DNA from: Flavobacterium luminosum
GTDB taxonomy: Bacteria; Bacteroidota; Bacteroidia; Flavobacteriales; Flavobacteriaceae
Length of the DNA: 64,000 bases
Assembly: GCF_023635005.1 (NCBI RefSeq)
Contig: NZ_JAMLJM010000003.1
Span: 1 to 64,000, forward strand
Reading direction: 5' to 3'
Shown here piece after piece: positions 49,690-58,390 of this stretch. Numbering within the stretch: the stretch's first letter is position 1; each line of letters starts with the position of its first letter. Below the pieces are notes generated by a model. The model ran no database searches. It saw only the letters and a program-made list of their open reading frames with translations, and was not told the origin of the DNA. A program made the position numbers and the translations under genes.

Positions 49690-50751
49690 ATGAAATTATT
49701 TAAATCTTTAGCTTTAGGAGCTGTTTTATTTGCTTCATCTTCAATATACTCGCAATTTACAGATCAAATTAACTCGAATCGTCCCGGAAAATCTGCTGGC
49801 GCTTTCGCCGTAGGTAAAAAAGTGTTTCAACTAGAATCCGGCGTTTATTATATTAATGAATCGCATAGTGTTTTAGATTATGATGCAAATGGTTTTGGAA
49901 TGGATCTTACCGCACGATACGGTTTACTGAAAGAACAATTGGAATTGACTTTAGATGCACAGTTTCAGATGGACAAATACAAAAGTAATTTCCTAGAAGC
50001 CAATCGCAGCGGGTTTAAAAACACTACTTTAGGAGCTAAATATTTGTTTTACGATCCGTACAAAAAAGGAGAAGAAAAACCCAACATCTATAGTTGGAGA
50101 GCCAATAACAAATTCAAATGGAAATCGTTAATTCCTGCCATTTCTGGTTATGTTGGGGTTAACTATGCCATGAAAAATGATTATAGTATTCCTAACGAAG
50201 CGACTGTAAGTCCCAAGATAATGTTGATTACCCAGAATCACTTTAAAAACAAATGGGTTTTTGTAACCAATTTAATCGCCGATAAAATTACGTCTGAAGC
50301 CAAAAATTTTGGTTATGTCCTAACCGTAACTTACGGTATCAACGAAAAATGGTCGGCCTTATTTGAAAATAAAGGCATCAAAGGTGATTATTATTCTGAT
50401 GGTATCTTCACGTTGGGAGCGACACATTTGTTAATGGACCAGCTACAAATAGATGCTTCAATCAGTAAAAACATTAAATCAACTCCCGATTTAATATACG
50501 GAGGTATAGGTTTTTCTTGGCGCTTTGACAAAAAACACAAAGGCGTCGAAATTAAAGATGGTAAAGAAGTAAAAGAAGAGAAAAGACCAAAATCTAAAAC
50601 GGGTATTTTATCAGAGGAAGACCTGAAAAAAGCTGAGGATAAAGCGGAGAAAAAGAAACGAAAAAACAAAAACGAAGACCTTCCAGAAAAATCTGTAAAA
50701 GAAGAAGAGAATCAAAAAAGTAAACGTTTAGAAGACGAAATAGAAGAATAA
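49690..50751 (+). CDS. Outer-membrane transporter-like protein (phenol MetA/meta-pathway barrel family)
   Basis: This 353-aa protein starts at MKLFKSLALG with a signal peptide (cleavage near SIYSQ). It contains INSNRPGKSAGAFAVGKKVFQLESGVYY, alternating beta strands, and a family-typical GGIGFSWRFDKKHKG near the end of the barrel. A lysine/glutamate-rich tail of about 70 aa follows. Such barrels are annotated as transporters, but the cargo is unknown. It lies 5 bp before the GNAT gene, so the two share a transcript. Confidence 0.75.
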   Translation: MKLFKSLALGAVLFASSSIYSQFTDQINSNRPGKSAGAFAVGKKVFQLESGVYYINESHSVLDYDANGFGMDLTARYGLLKEQLELTLDAQFQMDKYKSNFLEANRSGFKNTTLGAKYLFYDPYKKGEEKPNIYSWRANNKFKWKSLIPAISGYVGVNYAMKNDYSIPNEATVSPKIMLITQNHFKNKWVFVTNLIADKITSEAKNFGYVLTVTYGINEKWSALFENKGIKGDYYSDGIFTLGATHLLMDQLQIDASISKNIKSTPDLIYGGIGFSWRFDKKHKGVEIKDGKEVKEEKRPKSKTGILSEEDLKKAEDKAEKKKRKNKNEDLPEKSVKEEENQKSKRLEDEIEE

Positions 50752-50756
50752 ACACC

Positions 50757-51875
50757 ATGATACAAATTATAGAAGCAAACACCAAGCAACTCATTAAAGA
50801 ATTTGTAAAATTCCCTTTTACATTATACAAAGACAATCCGTATTGGGTTCCTCCTTTACTACAAGACGAGATTGATTCTTTCAATAAAGAGAAAAACCCA
50901 ATTTTTGATAGTGCAGAGGCTTATTTTTACTTGGCCTACAAGGATAATAAAATTGTAGGAAGAGTAGCGGCCATTATCAATTGGGATGAAGTGAAACAAC
51001 TGAACAAAAAGAAAACCCGTTTTGGTTGGTTTGATGTCATAGATGATGTTGAAGTCAGCAGAGCCTTATTGAAAAAAGTCTACGAATTGGGCAAAAAAAA
51101 CAATATGGACCATGTGGAAGGCCCGATGGGATTTTCTAATTTAGACAAAGTAGGATGTTTGACGGAAGGATACGATCAGTTAAGTACCGCTATTGGTTGG
51201 TATAACTATCCTTATTATGTAGAACACTTTAAACAGTTAGGTTTCGAGGTAGAAAAAAAATATATCGAAAGTGAATTTTCCTTTGATAATGTTGCTTACG
51301 AACCGATAAAAAAAGCTGCCGATTTGGTGAAAGCTCGCTATGGCTACAAATCGATTGTTTTTAAATCTACCCAAGAGATTTTGCCTTACGTAGATAGTAT
51401 GTTTCAATTGTTTAACGAAACCTATTCAAAACTACAATCGTTTGTCGCTATCAATCAAAAACAAATCGAATTCTTCAAGAAGAAATATATCCCTTTTGTA
51501 AATCCGGAATACATCAAATTCATTGAAGACAACCAAGGTAACATCATTGCTTTTGCCATTGTGATGCCTAATTATGCCCAAGCGCAAAAAGCAATTAACG
51601 GTAAATTATTTCCTTTTGGTTTTTTAAAAATGCTAAAAGCAAAAAAACATAGTAAAGAAGCTGTTTTCTACTTGATAGGAATTTCTCCGGAATATCAGAG
51701 CAAGGGAGTAACGGCTGTGATTTTTGAAGAGTATTACAAAACGATGAAAGACAAAGGAATTACTAAATGTATCCGTACACCAGAATTGGAAGACAATACC
51801 GCCATACAAAATCTTTGGAAAAACTTCAATCCTGTGATAACCAAAAGAAGATGTACGTTTATAAAAAACCTATAA
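50757..51875 (+). CDS. GNAT-type acetyltransferase domain protein (YghO-like)
   Basis: This 372-aa protein has the N-terminal IIEANTKQLIKEFVKFPFTLYKDNPYWVPPL and FFKKKYIPFVNPEYIKF segments of the long GNAT/YghO family. The GNAT acetyl-CoA motif appears as FYLIGISPEYQSKGVTAVIFEEY near residue 300. The protein is cytoplasmic. The length is typical for this family, in which an N-acyltransferase-like double domain is suspected. It follows the transporter-like gene by 5 bp. The acceptor is unknown. Confidence 0.82.
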   Translation: MIQIIEANTKQLIKEFVKFPFTLYKDNPYWVPPLLQDEIDSFNKEKNPIFDSAEAYFYLAYKDNKIVGRVAAIINWDEVKQLNKKKTRFGWFDVIDDVEVSRALLKKVYELGKKNNMDHVEGPMGFSNLDKVGCLTEGYDQLSTAIGWYNYPYYVEHFKQLGFEVEKKYIESEFSFDNVAYEPIKKAADLVKARYGYKSIVFKSTQEILPYVDSMFQLFNETYSKLQSFVAINQKQIEFFKKKYIPFVNPEYIKFIEDNQGNIIAFAIVMPNYAQAQKAINGKLFPFGFLKMLKAKKHSKEAVFYLIGISPEYQSKGVTAVIFEEYYKTMKDKGITKCIRTPELEDNTAIQNLWKNFNPVITKRRCTFIKNL

Positions 51876-51902
51876 TCTTCAAGATTTATCAAATAATATA
51901 AA

Positions 51903-51931
51903 AAAATCCCTCTAGTGTTTAGAGGGATTTT
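51903..51931. terminator. Bidirectional terminator
   Basis: The 11-bp stem AAATCCCTCTA/TAGAGGGATTT with a short loop lies between the convergent GNAT and PLP-enzyme genes. Confidence 0.85.
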
Positions 51932-51955
51932 CCATTATTCTGAAAAAAACTTTTA

Positions 51956-53158
51956 CTACATAATCGCTAGTTCTTTCATGCATTGTTTCATCATTTGATA
52001 TGTTCTTTCAATATCATTATCCAAACCAATAGAGAAACGAATCAATCCATCTGTTAATCCCATTTGCACTTGTTCATCCAAAGGAATTTCTGAAGAGGTA
52101 GAGGTTCCCGGCGCACTAAATAAGGTTTTATAGAACCCTAAACTAACCGCCAAATACCCTATGTTTCGTTCCTGCATCAATTCCATTAGTGCATTTGCTT
52201 TGTCCAAGGTTCCAACATCCATAGTCATCATTCCACCAAAACCATATTCAGGATTAATCATTGTCTTATAAATTTCATGACTTGGATGACTTTTTAAACC
52301 CGGATATACGATTTTAATTCCATCAGCTTCAAATTTTTCAGCCAAATATTGCGCGTTATGACTGTGCTGCTTCATACGAATATGCAAAGTGCGTAGATTT
52401 TTCATAATACTAGCACTGCGTAAACTATCCATAGTTGCTCCTAACAACATACTTGCACCATCGTTAACATTTTTCAACGCATCTATAAATTCCTGAGTAC
52501 CACAAATAACACCTCCTAGCGTATCACTGCTTCCATTAATAAATTTAGTCAAACTGTGAATCACCACATCTGCTCCTAATTTTGCCGGAGCTACGGATAA
52601 GGGAGAAAAAGTATTATCTACTACTAGCTTAAGATTGTATTTCTTGGCCAGTTTTGCTAACGATTCTATATCCGCTACTTCCAGCAACGGGTTACTCACC
52701 GTTTCACAATAAATGATTTTCGTTGCCGGAGTGATGGCCGCTTCCACCAAGTCTAATTTTGTGATGTCGACAAAAGTCGTAGATACCCCTAAACGTGGCG
52801 CAAAATTCTTTAAAAACGCATACGTCCCTCCGTAGATTGTTCTGCTCGAAACCACATGCTCACCATTGCCACACAACTGCAACAATACCGGAGTAATAGC
52901 TCCCATACCCGATGCCGAAACGTTTGCCGCTTCTGTACCTTCCATAGCTGCTAAAGCTTTAGCCAAATACAAATTCGAAGGAGAAGAGTGACGAGAATAC
53001 AAATAGCACCCTTCGGCATTTCCTTCAAAAGTATCAAACATAGTCTTTGCAGAGAGAAATGTGTAGGTGGAACTGTCTGAAATAGAAGGATTAACTCCTC
53101 CAAATTCACCAAAATATTGTAAGTCCTGAATATTGTCTGCTGGGTTGAAATTATTCAT
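51956..53158 (-). CDS. Cys/Met metabolism PLP-dependent enzyme (methionine gamma-lyase-like)
   Basis: This 400-aa fold-type I PLP enzyme has the N-terminal YSRHSSPSN site (Tyr/Arg phosphate anchor from the neighbouring subunit), SASGMGAI, VDNTFSPLSV, and the Schiff-base Lys in VIHSLTKFINGSSDTLGG. The start at 53158 or 53164 cannot be resolved. It could be methionine gamma-lyase or a related C-S lyase. The divergently transcribed Lrp-type regulator supports an amino-acid catabolic role, as in pseudomonad methionine gamma-lyase loci. Confidence 0.87.
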   Translation of the reverse strand: MNNFNPADNIQDLQYFGEFGGVNPSISDSSTYTFLSAKTMFDTFEGNAEGCYLYSRHSSPSNLYLAKALAAMEGTEAANVSASGMGAITPVLLQLCGNGEHVVSSRTIYGGTYAFLKNFAPRLGVSTTFVDITKLDLVEAAITPATKIIYCETVSNPLLEVADIESLAKLAKKYNLKLVVDNTFSPLSVAPAKLGADVVIHSLTKFINGSSDTLGGVICGTQEFIDALKNVNDGASMLLGATMDSLRSASIMKNLRTLHIRMKQHSHNAQYLAEKFEADGIKIVYPGLKSHPSHEIYKTMINPEYGFGGMMTMDVGTLDKANALMELMQERNIGYLAVSLGFYKTLFSAPGTSTSSEIPLDEQVQMGLTDGLIRFSIGLDNDIERTYQMMKQCMKELAIM

Positions 53159-53242
53159 AATCATTAGGTTTTATAATTACCAAATTTGATTATAAATAAA
53201 ATATTTTTCAATACAAACGAATAAATTTAGAAAAAAAATCTA

Positions 53243-53250
53243 TACTTTTG
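53243..53250 (+). promoter_or_regulatory. Candidate promoter -7 element (TACTTTTG) of the Lrp-type gene
   Basis: TACTTTTG fits TAnnTTTG in the divergent promoter region, 75 bp before the regulator start. No clear -7 element was seen for the opposing PLP-enzyme gene. Confidence 0.5.
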
Positions 53251-53325
53251 CTTTTTAGTGGATTTTTTTCTTTTTAAATAAAAAAATCTATCGATCTACT
53301 AAATAATTTTAAACTTTGAGGATTT

Positions 53326-53781
53326 ATGGATGCAATTGATAAGAAATTATTAAAGCTATTACAAACGGACAGCAAAAGTACGACAAAAGAGTTATCTACA
53401 AAACTGAATTTATCGGTGACAGCTGTTTATGAGCGTATCAAAAAACTAGAGAAAGATGGTACAATTAAAAAATATGTAGCTTTAGTTGATCGAAATAAAA
53501 TACAGAAGAGTTATGTGGTATTTTGTCATATAAAATTAATTCAGCATACCAGAGACTTTATTGCGGAGTTTGAAAATGCTATTTTAAAATTAGACGAAGT
53601 CCTAGAATGTTTTCACGTGAGTGGAGATTATGACTACATTCTTAAAATTTGTGTTCGAGACATGGAAGAATACCGTGAATTTATGGTTACCAAACTCACC
53701 TCAATAAAACACATTGGTAGCACCCATTCTTCCTTTATGATTGGAGAAGTGAAAAACACTACCGTTTTTAATATTTCATAA
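53326..53781 (+). CDS. Lrp/AsnC-family transcriptional regulator
   Basis: This 151-aa protein has an N-terminal helix-turn-helix (about 4-60: DAIDKKLLKLLQTDSKSTTKELSTKLNLSVTAVYERIKKLEKDG) and a C-terminal RAM ligand-binding domain with HVSGDYDYILKICVRDMEEY. Lrp regulators bind amino acids as oligomers. It is transcribed away from the PLP enzyme across 167 bp, so it is the likely regulator of that gene. Confidence 0.93.
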   Translation: MDAIDKKLLKLLQTDSKSTTKELSTKLNLSVTAVYERIKKLEKDGTIKKYVALVDRNKIQKSYVVFCHIKLIQHTRDFIAEFENAILKLDEVLECFHVSGDYDYILKICVRDMEEYREFMVTKLTSIKHIGSTHSSFMIGEVKNTTVFNIS

Positions 53782-53824
53782 ATAATTAACGCTAAAAACA
53801 AGTAAGTTAATTAACAAAAAATAG

Positions 53825-53832
53825 TAATTTTG
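53825..53832 (+). promoter_or_regulatory. lpdA promoter -7 element (TAATTTTG)
   Basis: TAATTTTG fits TAnnTTTG and lies 36 bp before the lpdA start. Confidence 0.6.
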
Positions 53833-53868
53833 CCATAACTTTTTTAAAAACAACATAAAATACATACT

Positions 53869-55272
53869 ATGAGTTCATTTGACGTAGTTATTATAGGTTC
53901 AGGTCCTGGCGGATATGTTTCGGCTATTCGTTGTGCACAATTAGGATTGAAAACAGCTATTATCGAAAAATATCCCACACTTGGAGGTACTTGCTTAAAT
54001 GTAGGTTGTATCCCTTCTAAAGCAATGTTGGCCTCTTCTCACCATTACGAAGAATTACAACATTTTGCCGATCACGGAATTGAAGTTTCAGGTGAAGTAA
54101 AAGTGAATTTGGCCAAAATGGTAGAGCGCAAACAAGCAGTGGTAGACCAAACTTCTGGCGGTGTTAAGTACCTAATGGACAAAAACAATGTTACCGTTTA
54201 TGAAGGTGTAGGATCTTTCGAAAATGCAACTACGGTTAATGTAACCAAAAAAGACGGTACTGTAGAACAATTACAAGGTAAAAACATTATCATTGCTACA
54301 GGTTCTAAACCTTCAACGCTGCCTTTTATCAAAATAGACAAAGAAAGAATTATCACTTCTACTGAAGCTTTAAAATTAACCGAAGTACCTAAACACCTTG
54401 TGATTATTGGTGGTGGTGTAATTGGATTAGAATTAGGTCAAGTGTATTTACGTCTAGGAGCAAAAGTTTCTGTTGTAGAATTCATGGACCGAATCATTCC
54501 TGGAATGGACGGAGCTTTATCGAAAGAATTAACAAAAGTTCTTAAAAAACAAGGCATGAAGTTCTACACTTCTCACAAAGTAAAAGAAGTAACTAGAAAC
54601 GGAAATGCGGTAACTGTAAAAGCTGATGACGCTAAAGGTAACGAAGTAGTTTTAGAAGGAGATTACGCTTTAGTATCAGTAGGTCGTCGTCCTTACACAG
54701 ACGGTTTAAATGCTGACAAAGCCGGAGTAAAATTAACCGAAAGAGGTCAGGTAGAAGTAAACGATCATTTACAAACTTCTGTTCCTACTATTTATGCCAT
54801 TGGAGATGTGGTTCGCGGAGCGATGTTAGCACACAAAGCAGAAGAAGAAGGTGTAATGGTTGCCGAATATTTAGCGGGTCAAAAACCACATATCGATTAT
54901 AACTTAATTCCTGGTGTAGTATATACTTGGCCAGAAGTAGCTGCTGTTGGAAAAACAGAAGAGCAGTTAAAAGAGGCCGGAGTGGCTTACAAAGTTGGAA
55001 ATTTCCCTTTCAAAGCATTAGGTCGTGCTCGTGCTAGTGCCGATACGGATGGTTTTGTTAAAATTTTAGCCGATGCTAAAACTGATGAAGTATTAGGTAT
55101 TCACATGATTGGTGCCCGTTCTGCCGATTTAATTGCAGAAGCAGTTACTGCTATGGAATTTAGAGCTTCTGCGGAAGATATTTCAAGAATGTCACACGCG
55201 CATCCAACGTTTGCAGAAGCGATCAAAGAAGCAGCGTTAGCAGCTACTGAGAATAGAGCTTTACACGTTTAA
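53869..55272 (+). CDS. lpdA: Dihydrolipoyl dehydrogenase (E3)
   Basis: This 467-aa FAD-dependent disulfide oxidoreductase is the E3 subunit of 2-oxoacid dehydrogenase complexes and the glycine cleavage system. It has FAD motif VVIIGSGPGGYVSAI (7-21), redox-active disulfide Cys42/Cys47 in GGTCLNVGCIPSK, NAD motif VIIGGGVIGLELG, FAD-binding TIYAIGDV and the catalytic dyad HAHPTFAEAIKEA near the C-terminus. Length is standard. E1/E2 genes are not adjacent. Confidence 0.97.
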   Translation: MSSFDVVIIGSGPGGYVSAIRCAQLGLKTAIIEKYPTLGGTCLNVGCIPSKAMLASSHHYEELQHFADHGIEVSGEVKVNLAKMVERKQAVVDQTSGGVKYLMDKNNVTVYEGVGSFENATTVNVTKKDGTVEQLQGKNIIIATGSKPSTLPFIKIDKERIITSTEALKLTEVPKHLVIIGGGVIGLELGQVYLRLGAKVSVVEFMDRIIPGMDGALSKELTKVLKKQGMKFYTSHKVKEVTRNGNAVTVKADDAKGNEVVLEGDYALVSVGRRPYTDGLNADKAGVKLTERGQVEVNDHLQTSVPTIYAIGDVVRGAMLAHKAEEEGVMVAEYLAGQKPHIDYNLIPGVVYTWPEVAAVGKTEEQLKEAGVAYKVGNFPFKALGRARASADTDGFVKILADAKTDEVLGIHMIGARSADLIAEAVTAMEFRASAEDISRMSHAHPTFAEAIKEAALAATENRALHV

Positions 55273-55290
55273 AATATTTCATATCATTTG

Positions 55291-55317
55291 AAACCCGCTT
55301 TTTTAGCGGGTTTTTTT
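55291..55317 (+). terminator. lpdA terminator
   Basis: The 9-bp stem AAACCCGCT/AGCGGGTTT is followed by T7. The remaining intergenic DNA to 55443 shows no gene. Confidence 0.85.
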
Positions 55318-55443
55318 ATGCTCAACCCTCAGTGATGGTCTTCTGTTAATCTCTCATCGTTTTCTTTAGTGCCCATCTCCATTTAACATTCACAAATAAC
55401 TGAAGAGACAAGAAAAACAGCACCAATAAAAATGAAATTATTG

Positions 55444-55451
55444 TATTTTTG
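55444..55451 (+). promoter_or_regulatory. Promoter -7 element (TATTTTTG) of the pabB-like gene
   Basis: TATTTTTG fits TAnnTTTG and lies 17 bp before the TTG start at 55469, supporting that start. Confidence 0.6.
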
Positions 55452-55468
55452 CTCAATATATCAGAGCC

Positions 55469-56761
55469 TTGAGAACTTCTATAGTCAAAACTATCACAGA
55501 TTCAGATCAATTTAAACATCAACTGCTTACATGGGCACAACAGTTTCGTGAAGTGGTGTATTTGGATAGCAACCATTATCCCCAAAAATACAGTAGCTAC
55601 GATTGCGTATTGGCGGTTGATGCTTTTACACTGATTCAAACGGATTACCATAATGCTTTTGAAGATTTAAAACAGTACCAACAACAAACCAAAGATTGGC
55701 TTTTTGGGTATCTGTCCTATGATTTAAAAAATGATATTGAAAAACTCACTTCGAATAATTTTGACGGCCTGCATTTTCCAGATCTTTTCTTCTTTCAACC
55801 TAAAAAACTATTTTTCCTAAAAGGAAACCAATTGGAAATTTGTTATTTGAATTTTTGTGATGATGAAATAACAGACGATTGGAATGAAATTACTTCACTT
55901 GATACCAATTTATCACAAACTACGAGTGACATTAATATCAGACAGCGTATTACTAAGAAAGAGTATATAGAAAAAGTAACCCAAATGTTGGGTCACATTC
56001 ATCGTGGGGATATTTATGAGGCGAATTTTTGTATGGAATTTTATGCTGAAAATACCACTATTGCCCCTTTAGGCATTTTCTCTAAACTCAACGCTATTTC
56101 AGAACCTCCTTTTGCTGTTTTTTTTAGAAACCATACCCAATATCTCCTTAGCGCATCTCCTGAACGATATATTAGAAAAGAAGGAAACAAAATCATCTCT
56201 CAACCCATTAAAGGGACCGCTAAACGCTTTGAAGACCCTTTACAAGACGAAAAATCAAAACAAGAATTAGCACAAAGCGCTAAGGAACGTTCCGAGAACA
56301 TTATGATTGTCGATTTGGTGCGCAATGATTTAGCCCATACTAGTACGAAAGGTTCTGTAAAAGTTGAAGAGTTATGCGAAATTTATACTTTTCGTCAGGT
56401 GCATCAGATGATTTCAACTGTTGTATCGGAAGTAGAACCTACTACTCAGGCGGTAACCATCCTTAAAACCACTTTCCCTATGGGTAGCATGACTGGAGCT
56501 CCAAAAATATCGGCCATGCAAATAATAGAAAGTTTGGAAGAAACCAAACGAGGTCTTTACAGTGGTGCGGTGGGTTATTTTACTCCCAACGGAGATTTTG
56601 ACTTTAATGTGATTATTCGCAGTATTTTATACAACTCTCATGAGCAATATCTCTCCTTTTCTGTAGGCAGCGCCATCACGGCTGAAGCAACACCCGAAAA
56701 AGAATATGAAGAATGCCTACTAAAAGCCAACGCAATGTTAAATGTATTGAAAATCAAATAA
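55469..56761 (+). CDS. pabB: Anthranilate/aminodeoxychorismate synthase component I-like (PabB type), TTG start
   Basis: This 430-aa chorismate-binding enzyme has the C-terminal synthase core with RITKKEYIEKV, RGDIYEANFCMEF, SASPERYIRK, QPIKGTAKR, ENIMIVDLVRNDLAH, FPMGSMTGAPKI and GLYSGAVGYFTPNGDFDFN. The MTGAPK motif and overall shortness fit PabB, which makes aminodeoxychorismate for folate, better than TrpE. The only reasonable start is TTG at 55469: no in-frame ATG lies near it, and MRTSIVKTI follows. A pabA gene is not adjacent. Confidence 0.88.
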   Translation: MRTSIVKTITDSDQFKHQLLTWAQQFREVVYLDSNHYPQKYSSYDCVLAVDAFTLIQTDYHNAFEDLKQYQQQTKDWLFGYLSYDLKNDIEKLTSNNFDGLHFPDLFFFQPKKLFFLKGNQLEICYLNFCDDEITDDWNEITSLDTNLSQTTSDINIRQRITKKEYIEKVTQMLGHIHRGDIYEANFCMEFYAENTTIAPLGIFSKLNAISEPPFAVFFRNHTQYLLSASPERYIRKEGNKIISQPIKGTAKRFEDPLQDEKSKQELAQSAKERSENIMIVDLVRNDLAHTSTKGSVKVEELCEIYTFRQVHQMISTVVSEVEPTTQAVTILKTTFPMGSMTGAPKISAMQIIESLEETKRGLYSGAVGYFTPNGDFDFNVIIRSILYNSHEQYLSFSVGSAITAEATPEKEYEECLLKANAMLNVLKIK

Positions 56762-56817
56762 TTAATCACTTACTTTATATCATAATACGTTTAATTTTCA
56801 AACTAAAAAACACGATT

Positions 56818-57021
56818 ATGAAAAAAGTAATTTTAGTAGTCACATTACTATTTGGACTGGTCTTAACTGGAGTGGCTCAGGACAAACAAACAAAGAAAGA
56901 CAAAAAAATGAAACATGAATGCACAGAAATGTGTAAGGACAAAAAACATGTTTACAAGCATGGCGAGAGGAAACACAAATGTTCCAAAGAATGTCATGCA
57001 ATGATGAAAGAAAATCAATAA
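56818..57021 (+). CDS. Small secreted His/Cys-rich protein
   Basis: This 67-aa protein starts at MKKVILVV and has a signal peptide of about 20 aa (cleavage near GVAQ). The mature 47 residues are dominated by Lys and metal-ligand residues (KHECTEMCKDKK and HKCSKECHAMM), giving four cysteines and several histidines. Such a mature peptide could bind metal ions or form disulfides. It lies between the pabB-like gene and tilS and is followed by a terminator. Confidence 0.7.
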   Translation: MKKVILVVTLLFGLVLTGVAQDKQTKKDKKMKHECTEMCKDKKHVYKHGERKHKCSKECHAMMKENQ

Positions 57022-57032
57022 TTATAACATCA

Positions 57033-57058
57033 GCAACCTTTAAAGGTTGCTTTTTTTT
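57033..57058 (+). terminator. Terminator after the His/Cys-rich peptide gene
   Basis: The perfect palindrome GCAACCTTTAAAGGTTGC is followed by T8 on the plus strand. Confidence 0.8.
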
Positions 57059-57085
57059 AGTAATTTAGCAAAGAATATATCTGTC

Positions 57086-58390
57086 ATGCTCCAACAATTT
57101 CAACATTATATCACTACTACCTTTTCGTTTCTGAAAGGAAAAAAAATAGTATTGGCAGTAAGTGGCGGAATTGATAGTATGGTTTTAATGCACCTTTTGA
57201 TGCGTTCCGGCTATACTTTTTCGGTAGCACATTGCAATTTTCAGCTCAGAGACCAAGAAAGTGACCAAGACGAAGAATTTGTTAAGATGACCTGCCAAGA
57301 GCACTATATTCCGTATTTCATCAATCGATTTGAAACCCAAAAATATGCTGATTTGCACAAAAAATCTATTCAGATTGCAGCCAGAGAATTGCGTTATAAT
57401 TGGTTTGACGAACTGATGCATACTAATGGTTATGATTTTTTGCTCACTGCACATCACATAGACGATTCGGCCGAAACGTTTTTAATTAATTTTACTCGAG
57501 GAACTGGTCTCGAGGGTTTAATGGGTATTCCACAACAAAACAAAAATATCCTCCGTCCCCTACTCCCTTTTTCTAGAGAAGAAATCGAGCGTTATGCGCA
57601 GGAAAATTCAGTAAGTTGGAGAGAAGATTCTAGCAATGCTTCCGACAAATACTTTCGAAATAAAATTCGTCATCACATCCTACCGATTTTGAAAGAGCTC
57701 AATCCGAATTTTTTGAATTCTTTTCAACAAACTTTAATTCATTTACAAGAAGCGCAATGTCTTGTTGAAGAAGCTTCTTCGATGGTTTATGAGGATGTGG
57801 TTGAGGAAACAAATGATGAAAAAAGGTTTGATCTCAATAAATTACAAAAACTTCCACACAAAACAACATATCTGTATCAATGGTTAAAACCGTATGGATT
57901 TACTGCTTGGAACGACATTTTCGACCTAACAGAAGCCCAATCCGGAAAACAAATTTTTTCAGAGGATTACCGACTCTTGAAAGATCGAGATTTTTTAATA
58001 CTTTCTAAAAAAACCGAGCCACAAAACGAATCTTACGAAATTCAGGAGCAACTCAAACAAATTGATTTTCCTATAAACTTACGATTGAGTGACCAAAGTC
58101 ACATCATAAGTCATTCTAAAGGCACTATTTTTGTTGATAAACTTTCGTTAAAGTTTCCGTTGATATTACGAAAATGGCAAGAAGGTGACTATTTTTACCC
58201 TTCAGGAATGCAAGGGAAGAAAAAAGTAAGCAAGTACTTTAAAGACGAGAAATTTTCGCTGATCGATAAAGAAAAAACATGGTTACTTTGCTCGGAAAAC
58301 GAAATTATTTGGATTGTAAATCACCGGGCAGACCAACGCTTTTTAGCCAACGAAAAAACGCAACATATTTTAAAAATAGAAGTATTATAA
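57086..58390 (+). CDS. tilS: tRNA(Ile)-lysidine synthetase
   Basis: This 434-aa enzyme modifies the wobble cytidine of tRNA-Ile(CAU) to lysidine, using ATP. The start at MLQQFQHY avoids an extension through the upstream terminator. The N-terminal PP-loop ATPase has AVSGGIDSMVL, followed by VAHCNFQLR and the TAHHIDDSAETFLINFTRGTGLEGLMGI block. C-terminal TilS-type domains include KKKVSKYFKDEK. Its stop overlaps the dsbD-like start by one base (TAATG). Confidence 0.95.
   Translation: MLQQFQHYITTTFSFLKGKKIVLAVSGGIDSMVLMHLLMRSGYTFSVAHCNFQLRDQESDQDEEFVKMTCQEHYIPYFINRFETQKYADLHKKSIQIAARELRYNWFDELMHTNGYDFLLTAHHIDDSAETFLINFTRGTGLEGLMGIPQQNKNILRPLLPFSREEIERYAQENSVSWREDSSNASDKYFRNKIRHHILPILKELNPNFLNSFQQTLIHLQEAQCLVEEASSMVYEDVVEETNDEKRFDLNKLQKLPHKTTYLYQWLKPYGFTAWNDIFDLTEAQSGKQIFSEDYRLLKDRDFLILSKKTEPQNESYEIQEQLKQIDFPINLRLSDQSHIISHSKGTIFVDKLSLKFPLILRKWQEGDYFYPSGMQGKKKVSKYFKDEKFSLIDKEKTWLLCSENEIIWIVNHRADQRFLANEKTQHILKIEVL

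Noticed and set aside
55318-55440. Small gene or RNA between the lpdA terminator and the pabB-like gene
   Set aside because: No start codon with a credible frame, hairpin or promoter pair could be seen.
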